From the NCBI GenBank assembly GCA_964293305.1, contig CAXYYO010000010.1, positions 1 to 64,000 on the forward strand: DNA of 64,000 nt, in the 5' to 3' direction. A program made the position numbers and the translations under genes. Numbering within the stretch: the first letter of the stretch is position 1; the number at the start of each line of letters is the position of its first letter. Of this stretch, positions 1-7,993 are shown piece by piece. The notes under the pieces were generated by a model, which did no database searches, was not told the DNA's origin, and saw only the letters and a program-made list of their open reading frames with translations. The stretch comes from CALAGJ01 sp964293305. GTDB taxonomy: Bacteria; Bacteroidota; Bacteroidia; Chitinophagales; Chitinophagaceae.

Positions 1-1
1 G

Positions 2-595
2 CAAAAAAAATCAAATAAACTATTTTGGACTATATATTATTTGGAAATGGTATTATCTAAAATTCAGCAGGAAAAGGTTTATGCTACTTTATCTGAAACA
101 GGAAAAGATTTTTTCTATTGGACAAATTATAGTAGAGCAAATCCTAGGCGATACTGGGACAGTGTAATTGTTCCAATTATTATAACATTTCCTCAGTTTA
201 AGGGACCTTATACTGAAAGTTTATACCAGGATATTATAGCTGTAAAGGCAGCCCTCCCTTTTTTTACTTTGAATAATGAGCTTATTTTGATTGCTCAAAA
301 TCATGCAAATGATATAACAACAAATAAGGTACAACCGGGACATAATTCATCAAATGGCAACACTTTTCAACAACGATTCAAAACAACAGGTCTTAATTCA
401 TGCGCTGCCGAAAATATTAGTTTTGGTGAAATTAGCCCATACTTTGCTTTGGCCATGTTGTACATTGATTATGGGCTTCCAAAGTTAGGACACAGAAAAT
501 CGTTACTTAACCCATCATTCACAAGAATAGGAATTGGTGCTGCCAAATTTTCAAACGGAGACTCTTTCTATGTACAAGACTTTGCTTGCCAGTAG
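2..595 (+). CDS. Secreted CAP-domain protein, 5' end missing
   Basis: The sequence resembles bacterial CAP (SCP/PR-1-like) domains: a HAND...GH segment (HANDITTNKVQPGH), an AENISFG segment and a GHRKSLLNPSFTRIGIG segment match the conserved CAP blocks, and the C terminus is complete. The reading frame is open to the window edge. Internal starts exist (TTG at 41, ATG at 47), but neither gives a signal peptide, which this family normally has, so I read the gene as truncated by the window. CAP proteins of bacteria are mostly extracytoplasmic and of unclear activity. The stop codon lies inside a 13-bp palindrome and is followed at once by a parS-like site. Confidence 0.8.
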   Translation, partial: QKKSNKLFWTIYYLEMVLSKIQQEKVYATLSETGKDFFYWTNYSRANPRRYWDSVIVPIIITFPQFKGPYTESLYQDIIAVKAALPFFTLNNELILIAQNHANDITTNKVQPGHNSSNGNTFQQRFKTTGLNSCAAENISFGEISPYFALAMLYIDYGLPKLGHRKSLLNPSFTRIGIGAAKFSNGDSFYVQDFACQ

Positions 596-601
596 TACTG
601 G
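589..601. other. 13-bp palindrome at the CAP gene stop
   Basis: CCAGTA-G-TACTGG is a perfect inverted repeat with a single central base. It contains the TAG stop of the CAP gene and shares base 601 with the parS-like palindrome that follows. The arms are too close to fold as a normal RNA hairpin, so a dimeric DNA-binding protein site is more plausible, or chance. Confidence 0.4.
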
Positions 602-616
602 GTTTCACGTGAAACC
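601..616. other. parS: parS-like centromere palindrome
   Basis: GGTTTCACGTGAAACC is a perfect 16-bp palindrome. Its central 14 bases are identical to the widely conserved bacterial parS consensus TGTTTCACGTGAAACA, which is bound by ParB during chromosome segregation. Only the two outermost bases differ. It sits between two genes, directly upstream of the mnmG promoter. In many bacteria mnmG (gidA) and parS lie near the replication origin, so the location fits. The site was found by reading; ParB binding is inferred. Confidence 0.7.
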
Positions 617-624
617 ATACTTTA

Positions 625-655
625 TTTGAGACAGTAGTTTCAGACTATATCTTTG
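625..655 (+). promoter_or_regulatory. mnmG promoter (-33 TTTG, -7 TATCTTTG)
   Basis: TTTG at 625-628 is followed after exactly 19 nt by TATCTTTG at 648-655, matching the Bacteroidota primary sigma consensus TTTG-N19-TAnnTTTG. The predicted RNA start is only a few bases before the ATG at 668. Confidence 0.7.
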
Positions 656-667
656 CAAAAAATTTAC

Positions 668-2536
668 ATGTTTCCACATTATGATGTGATCGTGGTAGGT
701 GCTGGTCATGCGGGTTGTGAAGCTGCAGCGGCTGCAGCAAATCTTGGCAGCAAGGTGTTGCTGATAACAATGAATATGCAAACTATTGCACAAATGAGTT
801 GCAATCCAGCAATGGGAGGTATAGCCAAAGGTCAGATTGTAAGAGAAATAGATGCATTGGGTGGATATAGCGGCATTGTAACAGATAAATCAATGCTTCA
901 GTTTAGAATGCTAAACAGAAGTAAAGGGCCTGCCATGTGGAGTCCCAGGGCACAAAACGACCGCATGCTTTTTGCCGCCACTTGGAGAGAAATGCTAGAG
1001 CAAACATCAAATGTTGATTTCTATCAAGATACCGTAAAAGAATTAATAATTAAAGATCATTGTGTTATTGGGGTAAAAACCGGACTTGGTCATTTAGTGT
1101 ATAGTTCAGCGGTTGTAGTAACAAGTGGTACTTTCTTAAACGGTATCATCCATATTGGGGAAAAACAATTTGGCGGAGGAAGAGTTGCAGAAAAAGCTGC
1201 CACTGGTATAACAGAACAATTGGTATCACTTGGTTTTGAAAGCGATAGACTTAAAACAGGAACACCCCCAAGAATAGATGGCAGAAGTCTTGATTATTCT
1301 AAAATGGAGGAACAAAAAGGGGATGAGGAAATTATTGGCTTTTCCTATACGGATACTCCAAAAATATCTCCTCAAAAGCAACTCAGCTGTTTTATATCTT
1401 ACACAAATAATATAGTGCATGATACTTTAAAAACAGGATTTGACAGAAGCCCTATGTATGCAGGTAGAATTGAAGGCGTTGGACCTCGCTATTGCCCAAG
1501 CATTGAAGATAAAATAAATAGGTTTGCTGATAGAGATCGACATCAATTGTTTGTTGAACCGGAAGGTTTTAATACCGTTGAAATATATGTAAACGGTTTT
1601 TCAACTTCATTGCCTGAGGACGTGCAATTTAAAGCACTACAGAAAGTACAAGGATTTGAAAATATGAAAATGTTTAGGCCGGGATATGCCATTGAATATG
1701 ATTTTTTTCCTCCTACACAATTAAATTATTCTTTGGAAACAAAAATGCTGTCTGGGTTGTTTTTTGCAGGTCAAATAAACGGCACCACCGGGTATGAAGA
1801 GGCGGCATGTCAAGGATTAATGGCTGGCATCAATGCGCATCTAAAAGTGAAAGAGAAGGAGCCTTTTATTTTAAAAAGAAGTGAAGCATATATTGGTGTG
1901 TTGATAGATGATTTAATTAGTAAAGGTACTGATGAGCCGTATAGAATGTTTACCAGTAGAGCAGAATACAGAACACTGCTGCGACAGGATAATGCTGATA
2001 TCAGACTTACTCCTGCAAGTTATCAACTTGGATTAGCAGATCAGGACCGTATGGATAATGTAACAAAGAAAATAGGAGAAGTAGATGCCATAAAATCTAT
2101 TTTAAAACAATCTTGGTTTGAACCGGATCATATAAACCTCTATTTAGATAAAATAGGGTCATCCACAATCAGTGAAAAACAGAAAGTAGAAAAAATATTA
2201 TTACGGCCCGGCATTGATATTCAATCACTTATGTCTGTTCATGAACCACTTCATAACTTGATGAACCATTTTAGTGTAAAGTCTATTGAGCAGGCAGAAA
2301 TTCAAGTAAAATATGAGAGATATATAGAAAAGGAAAGAGAATTAGTGGATAAAATGGCCACGATTGAAGAAACACCCATTCCGCAGAATTTTAATTATGA
2401 AAAGCTCTCAGCCATAAGCAAAGAAGCATTACAAAAATTTCAAAAAATACAACCCCGTACACTAGGACAAGCTTCCCGTATTTCAGGAGTTAACCCTAGC
2501 GACATACAAATCTTGATGGTTTATATGGGGCGATAA
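668..2536 (+). CDS. mnmG: tRNA uridine-5-carboxymethylaminomethyl synthesis enzyme MnmG
   Basis: MnmG (GidA) is an FAD-dependent enzyme that, with MnmE, adds the carboxymethylaminomethyl group to uridine 34 of certain tRNAs in the cytoplasm. The N-terminal dinucleotide-binding motif VVGAGHAGCEAA, the SCNPAMGG segment and the conserved C-terminal helical region (QPRTLGQASRISGVNPSDIQ) are all present. The 622-residue length is normal. I chose the ATG at 668 because it lies 12 nt after a good -7 promoter element and gives the standard N terminus (MFPHYDVIVVGAG). The TTG at 653 lies within the promoter. A cytochrome oxidase gene follows 10 nt later, so the two may be cotranscribed. Confidence 0.97.
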   Translation: MFPHYDVIVVGAGHAGCEAAAAAANLGSKVLLITMNMQTIAQMSCNPAMGGIAKGQIVREIDALGGYSGIVTDKSMLQFRMLNRSKGPAMWSPRAQNDRMLFAATWREMLEQTSNVDFYQDTVKELIIKDHCVIGVKTGLGHLVYSSAVVVTSGTFLNGIIHIGEKQFGGGRVAEKAATGITEQLVSLGFESDRLKTGTPPRIDGRSLDYSKMEEQKGDEEIIGFSYTDTPKISPQKQLSCFISYTNNIVHDTLKTGFDRSPMYAGRIEGVGPRYCPSIEDKINRFADRDRHQLFVEPEGFNTVEIYVNGFSTSLPEDVQFKALQKVQGFENMKMFRPGYAIEYDFFPPTQLNYSLETKMLSGLFFAGQINGTTGYEEAACQGLMAGINAHLKVKEKEPFILKRSEAYIGVLIDDLISKGTDEPYRMFTSRAEYRTLLRQDNADIRLTPASYQLGLADQDRMDNVTKKIGEVDAIKSILKQSWFEPDHINLYLDKIGSSTISEKQKVEKILLRPGIDIQSLMSVHEPLHNLMNHFSVKSIEQAEIQVKYERYIEKERELVDKMATIEETPIPQNFNYEKLSAISKEALQKFQKIQPRTLGQASRISGVNPSDIQILMVYMGR

Positions 2537-2546
2537 ATAAATACAA

Positions 2547-3119
2547 ATGAGTACAACAGTTAGTAACGAAAGAAAAAGAATTCACCCCTACAAATTTACA
2601 TTATGGGTGGCCATCGGTAGCATTACCATGATGTTTGCCGGACTTACAAGTGCATATCTAGTGCGCAGCGCACAGGATAACTGGCTTGAATTTCAATTAC
2701 CCATTATATTTTGGATTTCAACGGCGGTAATGCTATTGAGTAGTTTATTTATTTACAATGCAGGGAAGGCGTTTAGAAAAAGGCAGATTCCATTATATAA
2801 AAAGATGATGCTCCTAACTGGTGTAGCCGGTCTGGTTTTTATTGCCCTACAATTATTTGGTTTTTATTATTTACAAAATAATGGGGTACTAATTGTGAAA
2901 AGTGGAAGCAATCCTGCTGGTTCATTCCTTGGTGTAATTTTTGGCTTACACGGCTTACACGTATTGGGTGGTGCTATTGCTCTTGCCGTTGTAATCCGAA
3001 AGGCGTTTAGTACTAAAGTAAAAACCTATGACACTTTATCCTTAGATTTAATTACCACTTATTGGCATTTTATAGGCATTTTATGGATTTATCTACTCCT
3101 GTTTTTTCTTGTTGCTTGA
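2547..3119 (+). CDS. Cytochrome c oxidase subunit III (first copy)
   Basis: This 190-residue membrane protein of about five helices belongs to the heme-copper oxidase subunit III family. The GLHGLHVLGG segment and the C-terminal TYWHFIGILWIYLL segment are typical of the family. Subunit III is a structural, non-metal subunit of the terminal oxidase in the inner membrane. A second subunit III gene lies 74 nt downstream, followed by subunit IV, SCO and DUF420, an arrangement common in Bacteroidota cytochrome caa3 oxidase clusters. The catalytic subunits I and II and the heme farnesyltransferase CyoE are not in this window. The start is ATG, 10 nt after mnmG. Confidence 0.9.
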   Translation: MSTTVSNERKRIHPYKFTLWVAIGSITMMFAGLTSAYLVRSAQDNWLEFQLPIIFWISTAVMLLSSLFIYNAGKAFRKRQIPLYKKMMLLTGVAGLVFIALQLFGFYYLQNNGVLIVKSGSNPAGSFLGVIFGLHGLHVLGGAIALAVVIRKAFSTKVKTYDTLSLDLITTYWHFIGILWIYLLLFFLVA

Positions 3120-3163
3120 TGAAAATTATTTTAACACCCTGAACTTTTTTAACTGATTGCCAA

Positions 3164-3171
3164 TAACTTTG
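3164..3171 (+). promoter_or_regulatory. Possible internal -7 element before second cox III
   Basis: TAACTTTG matches TAnnTTTG and lies 22 nt before the ATG of the next gene. No good TTTG box is seen 19 nt upstream (the region is T-rich), so an internal promoter is plausible but only half supported. Confidence 0.45.
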
Positions 3172-3193
3172 CATCAAACTTTTTTCTAACAAG

Positions 3194-3868
3194 ATGTCAA
3201 CAGTTGCAAATACACCAAAACTCTGGGGTGGCGGTAAAAGCCCCTTTAAGATAGAGTATGGTAAGGTGATGATGTGGTATTTTCTTATGAGTGATGCATT
3301 TACATTTGGTGCATTTTTGATTGCCTATGGCACTACAAGATTTGCAACCAATGGCTGGCCTGACCCAAATGAAGTTTTTCGTTCATTTCCACTTGCTCCA
3401 GAAGGTGTACATGCACCTCTTGTTTTTGTAAGTATCATGACTTTTATCTTGATTATAAGTTCTGTTACAATGGTATTGGCAGTGCACGAAGGGCATGCAA
3501 TGAACAAAAAAGGAGTTGCCAAATATTTAGTATGGACTATAATTGGAGGTCTTGGATTTTTAAGTTGTCAAGCATGGGAGTGGACACACCTATTTCATGA
3601 AGGAGCCTGGTGGGGTAGCAATCCTTTTATGAACGCTGATGGAACAGCTTCAACACCAAACTTTACAAATTTCTTTTTTACTATAACAGGCTTCCATGGA
3701 TTTCATGTATTTAGTGGAGTCGTTATAAATGTAATCATGCTTATTATGACGTTAATGGGAAAATTTGACCAGCGTGGACATTATCTCATGATTGAAAAAG
3801 CAGGATTATATTGGCACTTTGTTGATTTAGTTTGGGATTTTGTATTTACATGTTTTTATCTCATTTAA
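3194..3868 (+). CDS. Cytochrome c oxidase subunit III (second copy)
   Basis: This 224-residue multi-pass membrane protein has the family's SDAFTFGAFLIAY region, the WEWTHLFHEG segment, the GFHGFHVFSG motif and a C-terminal LYWHFVDLVWDFVFTCFYLI segment. It is the fuller of the two adjacent subunit III proteins. Two different subunit III-like genes side by side are usual in Bacteroidota oxidase clusters and probably serve one complex; they are too divergent to be a recent duplication. A Bacteroidota-type -7 element lies just upstream. Confidence 0.93.
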   Translation: MSTVANTPKLWGGGKSPFKIEYGKVMMWYFLMSDAFTFGAFLIAYGTTRFATNGWPDPNEVFRSFPLAPEGVHAPLVFVSIMTFILIISSVTMVLAVHEGHAMNKKGVAKYLVWTIIGGLGFLSCQAWEWTHLFHEGAWWGSNPFMNADGTASTPNFTNFFFTITGFHGFHVFSGVVINVIMLIMTLMGKFDQRGHYLMIEKAGLYWHFVDLVWDFVFTCFYLI

Positions 3869-3890
3869 TTTTAATAATATTTATTCGAAT

Positions 3891-4325
3891 ATGGAGCATA
3901 CTATAGAATCTTTGGCTCATAATGAGCATCATGCTAAGGATGCAAGAAAGGAAATTTACAGGGTTACAATAATCTTATCCGTTTTCACGGTTATAGAACT
4001 TATAATAGGATTTGGTATGATCGGAATGCCTGATGGATTTCTTCGAAACTTTCTTAAAGGTGTTATTGTAATTTTCATGATGGCCAAAGCCGCATATATT
4101 GTAGGTTATTTTATGCACCTTAAACATGAGGTAAGAAACTTTATGATGACGATTGTCGTGCCACTGTTTTTGTTTGTTTGGTTTATAATTGCCTTCTTAA
4201 CTGATGGGAATTCCTACAAAAATTTGAAAAATAATTTTGATAGACATCACAAAGAGTCTAGTATGGAGAAAGCTCCAGTTAAGGAAGAAAATAATACAGA
4301 GACTCATAAAGGAGTAGCAGAATAA
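3891..4325 (+). CDS. Cytochrome c oxidase subunit IV family protein
   Basis: This small membrane protein (144 residues) has three predicted helices and a charged C-terminal tail. The sequence MMAKAAYIVGYFMHLKHEVRNF is cut here to its hallmark, the YFMHLKHE segment, which is typical of the bacterial subunit IV (CoxD/CyoD-like) family. It would be an accessory subunit of the terminal oxidase. I chose the ATG at 3891, which gives the normal MEHTIESLAHNEHH start; an upstream in-frame ATG would overlap the preceding gene. A rho-independent terminator follows 23 nt after the stop and ends the first oxidase unit. Confidence 0.88.
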   Translation: MEHTIESLAHNEHHAKDARKEIYRVTIILSVFTVIELIIGFGMIGMPDGFLRNFLKGVIVIFMMAKAAYIVGYFMHLKHEVRNFMMTIVVPLFLFVWFIIAFLTDGNSYKNLKNNFDRHHKESSMEKAPVKEENNTETHKGVAE

Positions 4326-4348
4326 TGAAAAAAAATTGAAAAGATTCA

Positions 4349-4376
4349 AACCATCGCTCTTTGCGGTGGTTTTTTA
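4349..4376 (+). terminator. Rho-independent terminator after oxidase subunit IV
   Basis: AACCATCGC pairs with GCGGTGGTT (9 bp, one G-U pair) around a 5-nt loop and runs straight into a T-tract. It separates the mnmG-cox genes from the SCO gene. Confidence 0.85.
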
Positions 4377-4386
4377 TTAAATCTAT

Positions 4387-5193
4387 ATGAATAGAAAAGC
4401 TTTATTGGCTTTATCAATAGCCATATTAATACCACTCATAAGTTATTTAATTTTAAAAACCAGCTCTCAAAATGCAGTAGTTGTTCCAAATCACTATCTG
4501 CCAGACACAGTGTATGAGGGAACAAAAAATGGTAAATGGACTTCTGATACTGTATGGCATACATTGCCCAACTTAACACTAACTAATCAACTCGGTGATA
4601 CAGTTAACTTATATTCACTTAGGGGAAAATTGATCGTATTTGATTTCATTTTTACCAGCTGCAAATATGTTTGTCCAAAGCTTACTGCTAATATGGTAGG
4701 TATGCAAAGGAGCTTTTTAAAGGGTGGTAATGATATTAAAAGGCCAGATTCTTCCATAGTTCACTTTATTTCAATTAGCATTGATCCAGAAAGAGATTCA
4801 CCTGAGCGGTTGAAGGCTTTTGCAGATAAATACGGAGTAAATCATGATAACTGGTGGTTTTTAACAGGAAATAAAGATAGTGTCTATCATTTTATTTCTG
4901 AGGAACTTATGGTTGACAAATACGACCAAGCTGCACCAGTTAATCCGGATTTTATACATACAGATCGATTTGTATTGGCAGACAAAAACTTTAATGTAAG
5001 AGGCTATTATAAAGGGTTAGATAGTTTTCAACTCTCAAAACTCTCAAAAGATATTGGTATTCTGATGCTGGCAAAAGATGAGAATGAAGCAGCAAAACTT
5101 CCTTTTGATCCATTGACAATGGGGATATTTTTTCTGATAGCAGCCGTTGGTACTGTAGTTGGTACAAAGTTAATTTTCAAAAAAAGCAAGTAG
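4387..5193 (+). CDS. SCO-family copper chaperone
   Basis: SCO1/SenC proteins carry copper to the CuA site of cytochrome c oxidase, and they have a thioredoxin fold. This 268-residue protein has an N-terminal membrane anchor, the copper-binding CxxxC motif (SCKYVC, Cys92 and Cys96) and the conserved distal histidine in DFIHTDRF (His191). An extra C-terminal membrane helix (about residues 240-262) is followed by a lysine-rich tail. Its place between oxidase subunits and DUF420 fits oxidase assembly. Its stop codon directly abuts the next start. Confidence 0.93.
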   Translation: MNRKALLALSIAILIPLISYLILKTSSQNAVVVPNHYLPDTVYEGTKNGKWTSDTVWHTLPNLTLTNQLGDTVNLYSLRGKLIVFDFIFTSCKYVCPKLTANMVGMQRSFLKGGNDIKRPDSSIVHFISISIDPERDSPERLKAFADKYGVNHDNWWFLTGNKDSVYHFISEELMVDKYDQAAPVNPDFIHTDRFVLADKNFNVRGYYKGLDSFQLSKLSKDIGILMLAKDENEAAKLPFDPLTMGIFFLIAAVGTVVGTKLIFKKSK

Positions 5194-5778
5194 ATGTTAC
5201 AGCCATCAATAAAAAAGAATGATAAACAAGCCCGGATACTTATAGGTATTTTTTCATTTGTTGTATTTGCAGCTGTTGTTGCATTAGGTCGTATTCAACT
5301 TCATGTAACCCTGCCTTTCGATATACATATTCTTGCGGCAATGAATGCAATTATCAATGGAGTAATTGCTATTCTCTTGATGGCTGCATTAATAATGGTT
5401 AAAAGAAAAAAATTTGAAACACATAAAAAGTTGATGCTAATAGCCCTCCAGTTGTCAATTCTGTTCTTGATATCTTATATTATACATAAATTGTTTGCAG
5501 GAGAGTCTGTGTATGGAGATGCCAATCACGACGGCCTACTCTCATTAGATGAATCAACAGTAGTAGTAGGCACTCGTATGTTTTATTTAATTATCTTACT
5601 CAGTCATATTTTCTTAGCAGCTATAATATTACCGTTTATTCTGTTTGCAGCTTATCGTGGTCTTACCGGTGAATATTTAGCGCATAAAAAGATTGTAAAA
5701 TATACCTGGCCAATATGGTTTTATGTATCAGTTACTGGCCCAGTGGTATTCTGGTTTATCTCTCCTTATTATAGATAA
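5194..5778 (+). CDS. DUF420 membrane protein with EF-hand-like loop
   Basis: This 194-residue protein has about five membrane helices and resembles the DUF420 family, which often lies beside SCO and cytochrome oxidase genes and is thought to be linked to oxidase assembly; no activity is established. The ATG follows the SCO stop with no gap, so the two are cotranslated. Between two helices lies the segment DANHDGLLSLDE (near residues 110-121), which has the D-x-N-x-D-G spacing and final Glu of a calcium-binding EF-hand or dockerin loop. That insertion is unexpected in a membrane protein of this type. Confidence 0.85.
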   Translation: MLQPSIKKNDKQARILIGIFSFVVFAAVVALGRIQLHVTLPFDIHILAAMNAIINGVIAILLMAALIMVKRKKFETHKKLMLIALQLSILFLISYIIHKLFAGESVYGDANHDGLLSLDESTVVVGTRMFYLIILLSHIFLAAIILPFILFAAYRGLTGEYLAHKKIVKYTWPIWFYVSVTGPVVFWFISPYYR

Positions 5779-5945
5779 AGATGTTTTTGAGGTATAAATA
5801 AGATGAAATAGCAAATTGCTATGTGGTGAACTTGTCTGTTCATCTGTCATATTCAACAACCTACGCTCACAATTTTACATTCCATACATTTTGGCACAAC
5901 CAATGGTGCCGCTTTATGTTATATATGGCAAAATTATATATTATC

Positions 5946-6860
5946 ATGAAGAGGTTATTTAATCAATTATTTCTTGTTTCCCTGCTAGGAGTTTTCACAT
6001 TTTCAAGTTGTAGTAAAGACAACGATGAACCTAATCCAACAAACTCTATTGTGGACATTGTTGTAGCTAGTCCTGATTTTACAATTCTTGAAGCTGCTAT
6101 CCTAAGAGTACCAGGGTTAGCAACTACGTTATCAACAGGTACACTTACAGTATTTGCACCAACTGATGCAGCATTTGCAGCAGCTGGATTAAACTTGGCC
6201 GCTATCAACGCATTTGATGTTGCCGAATTGGAAGCAATTCTTACTTACCATGTACTTGGATCTATTGTTGGAAGTACAGATGTACCTACAAGCGGAGCGG
6301 TAGCAACAGTTAATGGTGCACAATTGTATGTTTCTAGTAATTCAAATGGTGTATTTGCAAATGGTATTGGTGTTACAACAGCAGATGTGTTAGCTGATAA
6401 TGGTGTAATTCATATTATAACTAGTGGTGTATTAATTCCCCCTACTCAAACAATAGCAGAAATTCTTTCCGCAAATCAAGATTATAGTCTATTAGTAACT
6501 GCAGTAGTAACTGCTGGTTTGTTGGATGCGGTGAGCAATCCTGGTAATTTAACTGTATTTTCTCCAAACAATGCAGCATTTATTACCGTAGGATTTGGAA
6601 CAGATGAAAGTATAACTACAGCTGGTAGTACAGTCTTTAATCCAATAGTAAGTAACCATGTGCTTGGCACAAATGTATTTGCAAGTGATCTTACAAATGG
6701 ATTAACTGTGGCAAATATAGCTCTCAACAACTTGGTGATATCACTTCCACCTGCAGCTGTGAAATTAGAGGGTAGCAGTAATGCTCCTTCAAATATAACA
6801 GGTGCAAACATTGTAGCCACAAACGGAGTTATACATTATATTGATGCTGTAATTCTATAA
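5946..6860 (+). CDS. Fasciclin (FAS1) domain lipoprotein
   Basis: The protein (304 residues) starts with a lipoprotein signal (FLVSLLGVFTFSSC, lipobox Cys22) and a short acidic linker. Two FAS1 domains follow, at about residues 38-165 and 170-304. Each has the family's H1-like T(L)TVFAP(T/N)(D/N)AAF segment and a YHVLG or NHVLG segment, and each ends in the ATNGVIH(Y)ID or DNGVIHII pattern. FAS1 domains mediate adhesion in cell-surface proteins. The upstream 123 nt are also open in frame but hydrophilic and lack a signal, so the ATG at 5946 is preferred. A terminator follows. Confidence 0.93.
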   Translation: MKRLFNQLFLVSLLGVFTFSSCSKDNDEPNPTNSIVDIVVASPDFTILEAAILRVPGLATTLSTGTLTVFAPTDAAFAAAGLNLAAINAFDVAELEAILTYHVLGSIVGSTDVPTSGAVATVNGAQLYVSSNSNGVFANGIGVTTADVLADNGVIHIITSGVLIPPTQTIAEILSANQDYSLLVTAVVTAGLLDAVSNPGNLTVFSPNNAAFITVGFGTDESITTAGSTVFNPIVSNHVLGTNVFASDLTNGLTVANIALNNLVISLPPAAVKLEGSSNAPSNITGANIVATNGVIHYIDAVIL

Positions 6861-6893
6861 TTTTTTAGTGTTGATGTTTGATTAATAAGCAGT

Positions 6894-6936
6894 ACTAACC
6901 GGGCCTAAGCATCATGCAAAGGCTCGGCTTAGTTTT
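6894..6936 (+). terminator. Rho-independent terminator after fasciclin gene
   Basis: ACTAACCGGGCC (6894-6905) pairs with GGCTCGG-C-TTAGT (6921-6933). This gives 12 pairs with one bulged C and one G-U around a 15-nt loop, then a short T-run. It ends the fasciclin transcript just before the histidine kinase gene. Confidence 0.7.
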
Positions 6937-6949
6937 AAAGTTACTCAAT

Positions 6950-7978
6950 ATGTTTACTCACAAGTTTAGGTATTTATTCATTATTCTATTGGGTGTTTAC
7001 TCTTATGCAAACACATATTTCTCGGAATTATTTTTTCATTACAATATTGTCGAGAGTCAATGGCATATTGTTCTAGCATTTGTTTTAATTTGTTTGTTTG
7101 TATGGGAATCAAATAGATTTTTGTCTATTGCATTTTCCAAAAAAATTAGTAGTAGAACATTTAGAGTAAATCCACTCATTTCTTTTTTTCTAATTAGTAA
7201 TTTAACTGCAGCTGCTTCTGGTATTGCATCAGTTTACATTGTGACTACCATTTTCAACAATGTTACCATCGATGATAAAGTTGTTATAAAACTTGCTTTA
7301 ATGTTTGCCATGAGAATAAATTTGTTTCTTCATTGCATCAATGGAATTGTATGGTATATTAATCAAAACAAACAGAAAGATTTAGAAAATGAAGAATTTA
7401 GGCGCATATCATCGCAGGCCGAATTGCAAGCAATAAAAAATCAAATCAATCCACATTTCCTTTTTAATAATTTAAATGTACTTTCCTCATTAGTGATGAA
7501 TAAAAATGAAGATGCTCCAAAATTTATAGATGCTTTTTCTTCGGTATATCGATATATCTTGAATAATCAGGATGTGGAAATGATTAAATTAGAGAAAGAG
7601 TTGGAGTTTATTAATCCTTATATTTTTTTACTCAAAAAAAGATTCGGAGAGGGCCTCCATTTTGAAATCAATATTTCAGATAATTATATGAATCATTATA
7701 TAGTGCCTGTGGCTTTGCAACTATTGATTGAAAATTCTATAAAACACAATATTGTTTCCACCAAACGACCATTAACTGTTACTGTTGAAATTTCACCCGC
7801 AGGGTATCTTACTGTAAAAAATAATTTACAACTCAAGCAACACAAAGAGCCCTCAAAAAATTGGGGTTTAAATAATATTAATCAACGATTCAAACTTTTA
7901 ACAGACAAAGAAATTCAGATCAATCAAACTGTAGATTCGTTCATAGTAGATATTCCATTAATAAAGGCCGTTGCCTAA
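6950..7978 (+). CDS. LytS-type sensor histidine kinase
   Basis: This 342-residue protein has four N-terminal membrane helices followed by the His_kinase (LytS/YpdA-type) domain. The phosphoacceptor His169 sits in IKNQINPHFLFNNLN, and the ATP-binding N-box is LLIENSIKHN. It is the membrane sensor of a two-component pair with the LytTR regulator 15 nt downstream. The start is the ATG at 6950; an earlier in-frame ATG at 6914 lies inside the preceding terminator. No separate extracytoplasmic sensor domain is visible, so the signal is probably read in the membrane. Confidence 0.92.
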   Translation: MFTHKFRYLFIILLGVYSYANTYFSELFFHYNIVESQWHIVLAFVLICLFVWESNRFLSIAFSKKISSRTFRVNPLISFFLISNLTAAASGIASVYIVTTIFNNVTIDDKVVIKLALMFAMRINLFLHCINGIVWYINQNKQKDLENEEFRRISSQAELQAIKNQINPHFLFNNLNVLSSLVMNKNEDAPKFIDAFSSVYRYILNNQDVEMIKLEKELEFINPYIFLLKKRFGEGLHFEINISDNYMNHYIVPVALQLLIENSIKHNIVSTKRPLTVTVEISPAGYLTVKNNLQLKQHKEPSKNWGLNNINQRFKLLTDKEIQINQTVDSFIVDIPLIKAVA

Positions 7979-7993
7979 CCTTATATATATTGC

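Noticed and set aside
6482..6820. 112-codon minus-strand frame inside the fasciclin gene
   Set aside because: It is a shadow of the repetitive, Thr/Ala/Val-rich fasciclin coding sequence, which gives long antisense frames.
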